Shown here: piece after piece, positions 9,906-16,378 of the stretch
How the letters are laid out: every line of letters starts with the position of its first letter
Numbering within the stretch: position 1 is the stretch's first letter
Origin: Xylaria sp. FL1777
Lineage: Eukaryota; Ascomycota; Sordariomycetes; Xylariales; Xylariaceae
NCBI GenBank assembly: GCA_022578965.1
Contig: MU400983.1
Location: forward strand, 1 to 16,378
Reading direction: 5' to 3'
Length of the DNA stretch: 16,378 nucleotides
Notes under the pieces: generated by a model
What the model saw: the letters and a program-made list of their open reading frames with translations, nothing else
Database searches by the model: none
What the model was told of the DNA's origin: nothing
Translations under genes and position numbers: made by a program

Positions 9906-10139
9906 CTAAGATGTGAGCATAAGGGCTCCAAGCCTTTTAATAGGGGCTAATACGGGTATTATAACAAGGGCTAATGTCAGGGCTTGGAACTGAGTGGTTG
10001 ACTCTCTATTCTGCATACAATAATCTGTTATGGCTGCAAAAGTCCATGCCTCCCATCGGGGCTGTTGCCGAGCATGGTGGCTGTCCTTGAGTCTATATAC
10101 AATTGGTTCGGGGCTTCTTAACCTCCGTGGTCCGCCCAT
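9906..10139 (-). pseudogene. Unidentified coding-like fragment, possibly an eroded membrane-protein gene
   Basis: A 77-codon frame stands out from the surrounding noise by protein-like composition: a basic proline-containing start (GGPRRLRSPEPIVYRLKDS), a tryptophan-containing stretch PRWEAWTFAAITDYC and a hydrophobic segment FQALTLALVIIPVLAP that could be one membrane span. After LAPI the sequence turns into unrelated residues and stops, and two stop codons lie in frame within about 60 nt upstream of the ATG. This fits an internal piece of a larger membrane-protein gene that has lost both ends. I do not recognise the family with any certainty. It may equally be a chance frame, since there is no start context or neighbouring exon to support expression. 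Confidence 0.25.
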
Positions 10140-10439
10140 ATGTCTCAGATTAACGAGGGCTGAATAGCTTCACATCTGGTACGCGTGACAGTCTCAATAA
10201 GTCTCAATTCAGCGCAGTACGGTCCCGGTGTCTCACCGAACTATGCATCCGGAGATAGGACAAGGTGTTCAGCTGGTCCAATGCGCGTAACAGGTATTCT
10301 ACAGCAGGATTATATTACAATTACGTCTTTCAAATGTATACAAGTCCCATCGACCGAAAGGGTCTGTTTAAGAGGATGTCATAAAAGTCAAATAGATCAT
10401 AGGTCATCAAGGGACAGAGTTGCTGCGAAATCACATGTG

Positions 10440-10630
10440 TGACAAATGCATAATTAAAATATTACAGCAAAGGTTTTTGCTATAGATGCATTATTTAAAC
10501 TTTTTGTTTACTAAGTATAAAGCAAATATATAATTAATAAATATATAACAAGTTTATAATATAAGCTTAAATAAAATATTTAATTTATTATATGATAAAG
10601 AATTAAAATAAGAGCTTGCTTTAAAGTTAG
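10440..10630. repeat. AT-rich (RIP-like) relic
   Basis: About 190 nt of strongly AT-rich sequence, sharply bounded from more balanced sequence on the left and by a GA/CT-rich block on the right. It has the composition of the eroded transposon at the window ends but no obvious sequence identity to it. No coding content is seen. Confidence 0.5.
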
Positions 10631-10639
10631 CAGGTAACA

Positions 10640-10850
10640 TGTTTGTTGTTCTGGTATGCATATGCTTGCTACCACCCTTTCTCTCTATCCCTGCAAAGAG
10701 AGAGAGAGAGAAAGAGAACCCAAGGCGAGTAATCAATAAAACCCAGACGACTAGGTGTACAACACGAAACGTCACCAGGGAGGGACACGTCTCATCATAC
10801 ACCGAGATACCGCTCATTCGGCTAGTGTAATCTAGGGTTGGTGTATTATC
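10640..10850. other. Possible solo-LTR remnant
   Basis: A block of balanced composition sits next to AT-rich relic DNA. It starts TGTTTGTTG and contains a TC run with a GA run (about 10680-10718) and no gene. Its far end carries TATTATC (10844-10850) paired with GATAATA (10860-10866). Size and composition would suit a solo long terminal repeat, but no second copy, primer-binding site or clear target duplication is visible, so this is a suggestion only. Confidence 0.2.
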
Positions 10851-10866
10851 GGGGCTCTTGATAATA

Positions 10867-12143
10867 TTCTTCTCTCTTTCCTTATCCATATTTCTGCCTT
10901 CTCGTTTCTCCGAATTGTGGAAATATTATATATGCCAGGTACATATACAATGTATAATCTTTACCTTGCGGTTTTTTTTAATAATATATATAGGGGATAG
11001 TGTTCTAATTCAAATAACTCTATCAAAAAGTAATTTGCTATGAAGCTTACCAAGTTAAGGTAAGCGAAAACAAATTTTTTATAAACGCCCTGAATCTATT
11101 ACTCTAAAAGGAACCAGACAAACTACCTCATCGCAGGCCCCTCTCCGTATCTTCCTTCCTTCATTTTCTTATCATGGTATTCTTACCCTTTTTCCAGATT
11201 GACCTTATTTTTCTTTGCTACGCTTGGAGTGCTAGATAAACAACACCAGGTAAACCTTTCGATTAGATACCCTAGTCGCATAGATGCAAGTTATTGATAA
11301 TGTCAATGGCTCAGGTACTTAAGCTGTTACGTCATTATATAGTGAAACTAAGTCGTAATTCTTATATACCTATGTTATATGCTGCTTCAATTTATTGCGC
11401 AAGCCACGTACTCATCGTTTGTCGAGATATGGTCCTACCAAACCATCTAACCTTAGCCGTTTGCATCACATAGAAAGGGGGGCCCATAACGGAAAAGGGA
11501 TCCACAAGTCAACTTAGCCGCTGCCCAGACAATGCGGTATGATAATTGACTCCTTCATTTACAGGACAGCGCCTATGGTAATCGGAATTCGGCAACGTCA
11601 CGGGTACTACACCCGTCCAACCGGCGATCGGCAAGGCCAAGGCCATATCACGGACAGAGCGGTTACGTTAAATAGCCTTGAGAACAAGCTCCCGTAGCAT
11701 CCCATCTGAACTACGACATTAAGAAATTCGATATCGAGCGGTTAATATTTTGGGATGGATGATCCCTTTGGATAGATGAATGTGCTGCAGCGGGCCACGC
11801 AATGGTTGGCTCTGGCACAATTTCAAGGGGCTGTCCGAGTTACCTGACATCGCCCATAAGGGTAACTACTCTAGACGGCACCCTTAAGGGGGATTGGCGT
11901 CAAACGTAGATCACGGCTTTGGGATCCCATTTCTTGGCCGCAAGTTGGCTAATATGGCTACATCGCGGCTCAACTTGATTATGCTTGGGTGAACAAATAC
12001 GGAAGTCAGACGGTTTAAGAGTGTAAATGGTCATACTGCTGCAGCGCTTTATATTGGTAGTACGGTCGCATCTTGCTTGCTGAGTGGCCTTGCAGGTTCT
12101 TTCAGTATATGCTCAGGTCGAGTGAGGTTAATCTTCTGCACAA
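10867..12143. other. Gene-free region upstream of the SET-domain gene
   Basis: Apart from an AT-rich patch near 10920-11045, composition is mixed. I see no supported coding frame, tRNA or repeat array in about 1.3 kb. A TATA-like TTTATATT near 12047-12054 lies about 90 nt before the SET gene start and is a candidate core promoter element. The rest is unexplained and may be decayed mobile DNA or a long promoter. Confidence 0.4.
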
Positions 12144-13546
12144 ATGAAGAACTTACAATGCAGACTAGCAGCTATTTCCCTAATACTCAGGGCACTTCTC
12201 ATACTAGCCGAGGAGACCGGCATAACAACAAAACACTGTCCCACGAACCCGCCACACGCTTTGCGGCATCATGGACAACTTCGGTGTCCGCCTCCTATTG
12301 ACGAGAGTATTGGATCCCAGCCCGTCGACTGGTCACCTTGGACGCACCAACCCGATTGCGTCAGGGTAGAGAAGGAGTCAAGTCTGAAATACTGTTTATA
12401 CAGTAACTCGCGGCACGGCTACCAAGGGATCAGCATCATCACAAAGCCTAAGACGGCAGCAGACAGCGCCAATATGCTAAACGAAGAGTTCCCTGGTGGT
12501 CATGATATCAACGGCACCACGTCAAGCTACGAAATTGTTGATATCCACCTCAAAGGGAAAGGTGTGGTGGCCACACGAAAAATCCACCGTGCTGAAGCCT
12601 TCATGGCAGATTGGGCGACCGTGCTGCTAGACCTATCGTTCCCCAAGGTAATGCAGCAACAGATTGGACATCAATTCCTCCATTTAGCAGCTGAACAACT
12701 TTCGGATCCTGGCAAGGTCCTTGGGCTGGGCCGATCGAGCCCTCGAGCCATCGATATTATGGAGGACATACTGGGCACAAACTCTTTCTCGTATACGTTA
12801 GGTGGTGATCCGCATATGGCGTTGTACCCAGAGGTTGCCGTGAGTTCATACTAGCCCAGAGGAAGATGATGGCTAGAATACTCACAAGGGTATCCAGCGA
12901 ATCAATCATGCCTGTAAGCCAAAGTAGGTCTTCGGTCATTGTATACAACGCAGTGGAAGAGAGTCTAACATAGATAATGCAGCGCGTTTGTACGTTTTAG
13001 CCCAACCAGCTTTGATGTCAAAGTTGTTGCTTTCCGGGACATTGAGATGGGAGAGGAGATCACCATTAGCTGTGCGTAGCCCCCAACCTCCACGACTTCG
13101 ACGGTGAAGTTTGCTGAGTAAACAACTCATATCCAGATATCCCTATGAACTATGTGAAGGAGAAAAGACAGCGTGACCTTCGGCGTTGGGGGTTTGAGTG
13201 CAAGTGTAGTCTCTGCACAGCGTCAAAGACAGAGATCGCAGCATCAGACTACCGACGAGAGAAAATAGCGTCGCTACAAGAGGATATTATTAGGGCTATC
13301 GGTGCATTGGACGGTACAACCGCGGTTCGTGCGGTATATGAGATACTCGCGCTAGTAGAAGCCGAGGATATTCCTTCGATGGTGGCCGCCCAATACGAGA
13401 TCCTCGCCAGGCTCTTCTGGAAAGCGGGAGACACTGAGACGGCCATCAGATATGCTCAGCAGTCACTCGATACTCTCATGGACCTAGGGTACATTGATTA
13501 CCGCGCCGACGACCTCCAGCTACTTTTAAAAGACTTCACTACCTAA
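12144..13546 (+). CDS. SET-domain protein with N-terminal leader (SMYD/SET5-like core)
   Basis: Four exons: 12144-12839, 12898-12923, 12983-13071 and 13137-13546, giving 406 aa. Introns are 58 nt (phase 0, GTGAGT..CAG), 59 nt (phase 2, GTAGGT..CTAAC..CAG) and 65 nt (phase 1, GTGCGT..CAG). Splicing reassembles an unbroken SET core: KGKGVVATRKI (138-147, SAM-binding GxG region), NHAC (235-238), FRDIEMGEEITISY (258-271, with the catalytic-type Tyr) and post-SET CKCSLC (292-297) that would bind zinc with the NHxC cysteine. The C-terminal 100 residues are helical and TPR-like. SET domains transfer methyl groups from S-adenosylmethionine to lysine. The first 25 residues are hydrophobic (LAAISLILRALLILA) and are followed by a segment with cysteines at 32, 48, 72 and 84, suggesting entry into the secretory pathway, unusual for a methyltransferase. 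Target unknown; activity unproven. The ATG context CACAAATGA is acceptable. Confidence 0.85.
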
Positions 13547-14158
13547 AGCATTCGGTGGTAGTACGGTAGACGAGAAGGTGTTTGGTGTGGAGGCAGGCTT
13601 GTATAAGGGGTATAGGGCTGAACTCGTTTGTTTTCATTTGTTTTGGCTCAACGACCACGTCCTGCAACTAGTGCATGTTACACAACGACCTCTATGATTA
13701 TAACGCCAAGTAAGAACTACGTATTTCACTAGTCCCATCCGTATTCCTACCAGCAAAAGGGTCACATGCAGTAGTACTCTTATGCCCCTTGCATCGTATT
13801 AGCCGAGAATGTGTGGAATATCGGAGTAGCTTGCGGAGAAGAGACACCGGAGGCGATTTAATAAAGCATATGCTAACAGAATGTTCGGGTGTCGTAATCT
13901 AGTGATTGTGGGGGGATGCGAGAAGCGTTCCGATGTGGTTCGTGGATTAATTCTGTGAAATCGAATGTCATGCGATAGATACATGGCCTTGATGATTCCA
14001 TGGCGACCTTTACACCAACCCCGCATGACATGATGTTCCCTACCTGGCCTATTGGGATATAAGAGACGTCATAGGACGGGAATCACTGGTTTTAACAGTT
14101 CTACCGGTTTTGACGGTGCACCTAGGCCAGGAAGAACCTGTGCCATGCAATTGATAAT
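13547..14158. other. Intergenic region between SET gene and propeller gene
   Basis: About 610 nt containing the 3' end of the SET gene and the promoter of the next gene in the same direction. An open frame on the minus strand (13799-14026) is unsupported. Near the downstream gene there are a TATA-like ATATAAG, a GACGTCA half-CRE (14065-14071) and a loose direct repeat ACTGGTTTTAACAGT / ACCGGTTTTGACGGT around 14086-14117. Confidence 0.45.
14057..14071 (+). promoter_or_regulatory. TATA-like element and CRE-like half site of the propeller gene
   Basis: ATATAAG (14057-14063) followed at once by GACGTCA (14065-14071), about 90-100 nt before the ATG at 14159. The spacing suits a fungal core promoter. 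GACGTCA is the core of sites bound by bZIP factors, but a seven-base match is weak evidence. Confidence 0.3.
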
Positions 14159-15304
14159 ATGCAAGCGGTCGTTTTACTCTGGTCGCTTGCTTCATTGACG
14201 CTTATAATCCCGCCGTCTCTAGGCTGCTCCACAGACGAGGACTGCAGCCTCAATGGGATATGCTCACAAGCCGAACAAACATGCATCTGCGACGCGGGTT
14301 GGCGGACTGAGGACTGTGGCGAGCTGGACCTGTACCCAGCTGTTCGATGGTCTGGGTACAATCATACCAATGCAACGGAACCAGACTTCTACAAAGAAGG
14401 TGCCGGGAACTCATCGTGGGGAGGTCACATCATTCAAGACCCGTCGGACAAGAAACTCTTCCACCTCATCACATCCCAGATGGCACACGGCTGTGGACTT
14501 GCTGGTTGGAGGCCTTTCAGCACCATCATCAGAGCCGAGTCCAGGACAGGACCGACAGGGCCCTATACGTTCGCACAGACGCTGTTCGGGACATTTCACC
14601 ATAACCCGACGGCCATCTATAGCCCGGCGGATGGCAAGTACCTGCTGTACTGCATCGGTCGAGACATCGAAACGCCCAACACATGTCAATCGCAAAAGTT
14701 CAATAACACCATCTCGGTCTCCAGCTCGGAGAATCTGAGGCACTGGGAACCCCTAGAAGCACAATTGGAGAACGTCACAAATCCCGCGCCCTGGCCACTA
14801 TGGTCCATGCGAAATCAGACCCATGCGATGCTGTTGGCCGTCGAGAAGAACAACATCTACAGGGCGCAGGACTTTGGGGGGCCGTATGATCTTGCGGTAG
14901 AGCCACATAACATGGACCGCAGCGAGGACCCGTTCCTCTGGCAGGACAGACGGGGCAACTGGCACTTCCTCGTTCACTACCTCGTCGACATCGACCTGGG
15001 TCTCAAGGGCCCGCGAGTTGGCGCACACGTGTACGCAAGGCACTGGCAGGGGCCGTGGACGTTCAACAACAAGACGTTGGCGTACAACACGACAGTCGAG
15101 TTCACCGACGGCACGTCGACGACGTATTATCGCAGAGAGCGTCCGAAGCTCTACTTCGACAACAACGACGACAACGACCGGAGCATGACGCCTATCTACT
15201 TGATCAACGGCGTCCAGGAGTTCAACCAGTCCGGTAGTTATACGCTAATCCAGCCCATCGGATCTAGGGCAAGAGAATATGAGAAGAAGCTTGGGTTTCT
15301 TTGA
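14159..15304 (+). CDS. Secreted EGF-like plus GH43/GH32-like five-bladed propeller protein
   Basis: A single exon of 381 aa. Residues 1-22 are a signal peptide (VVLLWSLASLTLIIPPSLG). An EGF-like module follows with cysteines at 23, 29, 35, 42, 44 and 53, exactly the C-x5-C-x5-C-x6-C-x-C-x8-C spacing of EGF domains (CICDAGW inside). Residues from about 57 to 370 look like the arabinanase/levansucrase/invertase propeller: WGGHIIQDP (87-95), HNPTAIYSPADGKYLLY (148-164), and SEDPFLWQDRRGNWHFLVH (255-273), where EDP resembles the blade-central acidic motif. There are nine N-glycosylation sequons (N68, 71, 84, 182, 205, 219, 304, 310, 356) and no membrane anchor, so an extracellular or wall-associated glycoprotein is likely. 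Members of the superfamily cleave or bind plant and microbial glycans, but I cannot assign the three catalytic carboxylates with confidence, so activity and substrate remain open. No intron is needed. Confidence 0.85.
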   Translation: MQAVVLLWSLASLTLIIPPSLGCSTDEDCSLNGICSQAEQTCICDAGWRTEDCGELDLYPAVRWSGYNHTNATEPDFYKEGAGNSSWGGHIIQDPSDKKLFHLITSQMAHGCGLAGWRPFSTIIRAESRTGPTGPYTFAQTLFGTFHHNPTAIYSPADGKYLLYCIGRDIETPNTCQSQKFNNTISVSSSENLRHWEPLEAQLENVTNPAPWPLWSMRNQTHAMLLAVEKNNIYRAQDFGGPYDLAVEPHNMDRSEDPFLWQDRRGNWHFLVHYLVDIDLGLKGPRVGAHVYARHWQGPWTFNNKTLAYNTTVEFTDGTSTTYYRRERPKLYFDNNDDNDRSMTPIYLINGVQEFNQSGSYTLIQPIGSRAREYEKKLGFL

Positions 15305-15532
15305 GAGGCAAGATAGGTATGCGTCCAGGTAGTAGGCTTTATAGCTCATAGCAGCCATCTAATACATTGACTTAAGGGAGTATTACAACTAGACGTAAAT
15401 ATAAAAGACAATGATAATTTAGTGGGTTAAAGGTAGGTTACCTCACGGTTTCCTCACAGCTTTACATATGTATCTTACTCTATGTATTTATTATATTGCA
15501 TGATAAACACAAAACAAAAGGAAAAGATATCA
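15305..15532. other. 3' flank of the propeller gene
   Basis: No gene. Sequence becomes progressively AT-rich toward the right inverted-repeat arm. It presumably holds the terminator and polyadenylation region of the propeller gene; no specific signal stands out. Confidence 0.4.
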
Positions 15533-15654
15533 AGGTAGGTACTGCAGGTTGCAATTGCTATACCTACATAACCGTAGGTACTTACTATATACCTAACCTA
15601 CTTACATTATGCATATATGCACTACATATATATATACCTAACTACCTATGTACC
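15533..15654. repeat. TAGGTA/TACCTA-rich tract, right
   Basis: Multiple AGGTAGGTA, TACCTA and GTAGGTA words run up to the inner edge of the right inverted-repeat arm, mirroring the tract at 354-545 on the left. Non-coding. A short (TA)n run occurs near 15625-15637. Confidence 0.65.
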
Positions 15655-16007
15655 TGTGGCTTCTAGGCAGCATAAGCCATAGTATACACCGTGTAACAGT
15701 TGCTGTGCAAAAACCTAAAAAGCACAAACTAGCTTTACTTAAATTAGTAATATTTATATATAGTTTTTTAATACTATACTTAAAAAATGTTTTTTTTTTA
15801 ATATTTATTTTTTTAAGTATAAACTTAATTTTATATAGTAATTATAAAGTTTTAAACTAATATTTAAAAAGCATAAATAATTATTTAAGTAGTTTTATAG
15901 CATTATATTTTAAATAAACTTTTATATAATATATTAATACTTTATTTATTTTTTATTTTATTTTTTAATTTTATTTTTATTTTATATATTTTAATATTAA
16001 TTTAATA
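15655..16007 (+). repeat. Right arm of large inverted repeat (RIP-eroded transposon terminus)
   Basis: Begins TGTGGCTTCTAGGCAGCATA and is the reverse complement of 353-1. Of 16 differences counted in the first 110 bases, 13 leave this copy with the extra A or T and 3 leave the left copy with it, so this copy is the more heavily mutated one. The central poly-T and AT tracts align with no net gap. The outer 250 bases are almost pure A/T. Confidence 0.85.
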
Positions 16008-16378
16008 AAATAACTAAAAGCAATAATAAAACTATAAAGCTTAGCTTTAAAAATAATAATTTAATTAAATTAATAATTAGTAATATTATTAAAAGTATTT
16101 ATAAATGCATTAATTAATTTATAGTTAATTTATAACTATAATTTAATAAAATTAAAGCTATATTAATAAAAATATAGCAAAAATTAAATATAGCACTAAA
16201 AAAGCAAAAATTAAAAAACAAAATTAATAATTTAATAAATAAGCTTATTAATTTAAAAAATAACTAAATATTATATATAAAGTAGCTAATTAATATAATA
16301 AATAATAAAAAGCTTAAAAATTTAACTTTTAATTTTTATAAATATTTTAAGCTTAATAATTTATAAATTAAGCAAAAA
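16008..16378. repeat. Interior of right-hand transposon relic, saturated AT
   Basis: The AT-rich relic continues past the part mirrored on the left, because the left copy is cut by the window edge. No codons, motifs or open frames of value remain. Residual C occurs almost only in the contexts GC and ACT, and no CpG is left, in keeping with extreme RIP. Confidence 0.75.

Noticed and set aside
10554..10889. 111-codon minus-strand frame over the GA-rich block
   Set aside because: It spans a CT/GA microsatellite and AT-rich relic and has simple-sequence composition and no recognisable domain.
12840..13136. Apparent disruption of the SET gene by stop codons, suggesting a pseudogene
   Set aside because: Three short introns with normal ends and correct phases remove every stop and restore all SET and post-SET motifs in a single frame.
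4456..15304. Secondary-metabolite gene cluster
   Set aside because: No polyketide synthase, NRPS, terpene synthase, P450 or pathway regulator is present; only a sugar oxidase, a sugar transporter, a SET protein and a propeller protein.
1..16378. Starship-type giant mobile element or integrative cargo
   Set aside because: No tyrosine-recombinase captain (DUF3435-type) or other recombinase gene is present, and the flanking inverted repeats extend outward as AT-rich relics instead of ending as short terminal repeats.

Overview
The window is nuclear DNA of a filamentous ascomycete, most likely a Sordariomycete. The genes carry short spliceosomal introns of 53-78 nt with GT..AG ends. The protein set (an ATRIP/Rad26 checkpoint factor, a secreted GSDH-type sugar dehydrogenase, an MFS sugar transporter, a leader-bearing SET protein) is typical of these fungi. 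Very AT-rich, transition-only-diverged repeats indicate repeat-induced point mutation (RIP). The species cannot be named from the sequence.

Layout. Positions 1-353 and 15655-16007 are two diverged copies of one transposon-like terminus in inverted orientation. The relic continues past the window start on the left and to the last base on the right. Between them lie about 15.3 kb holding five genes, all of which I could reassemble as intact. (1) 836-3321 minus is a Rad26/UvsD/ATRIP-type DNA-damage checkpoint protein, two exons, 810 aa. (2) 4456-5878 plus is a secreted PQQ-type L-sorbosone/pyranose dehydrogenase-like protein, three exons, 424 aa. (3) 6377-8140 minus is a 12-TM MFS sugar transporter, two exons, 561 aa, convergent with gene 2. 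(4) 12144-13546 plus is a SET-domain protein with a probable signal peptide, four exons including a 26-nt microexon, 406 aa. (5) 14159-15304 plus is a secreted, heavily glycosylatable protein with an EGF-like module followed by a GH43/GH32-like beta-propeller, one exon, 381 aa.

Between genes 3 and 4 are about 4 kb of gene-poor DNA. It contains a nested inverted repeat, a C7G9 palindrome, an eroded coding fragment, an AT-rich relic and a GA-rich block that may be a solo LTR. Tracts of the TAGGTA/TACCTA word lie just inside both inverted-repeat arms, upstream of the checkpoint gene, and scattered through the gene-poor gap.

How the genes may work together. Genes 2, 3 and 5 (extracellular sugar oxidation, sugar uptake, and a secreted glycan-acting or glycan-binding propeller) fit carbohydrate handling at the cell surface, but co-function is inference from proximity only. 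Gene 1 is a conserved nuclear housekeeping factor, so the block as a whole is not purely accessory. No secondary-metabolite core enzyme, recombinase or transposase gene is present.
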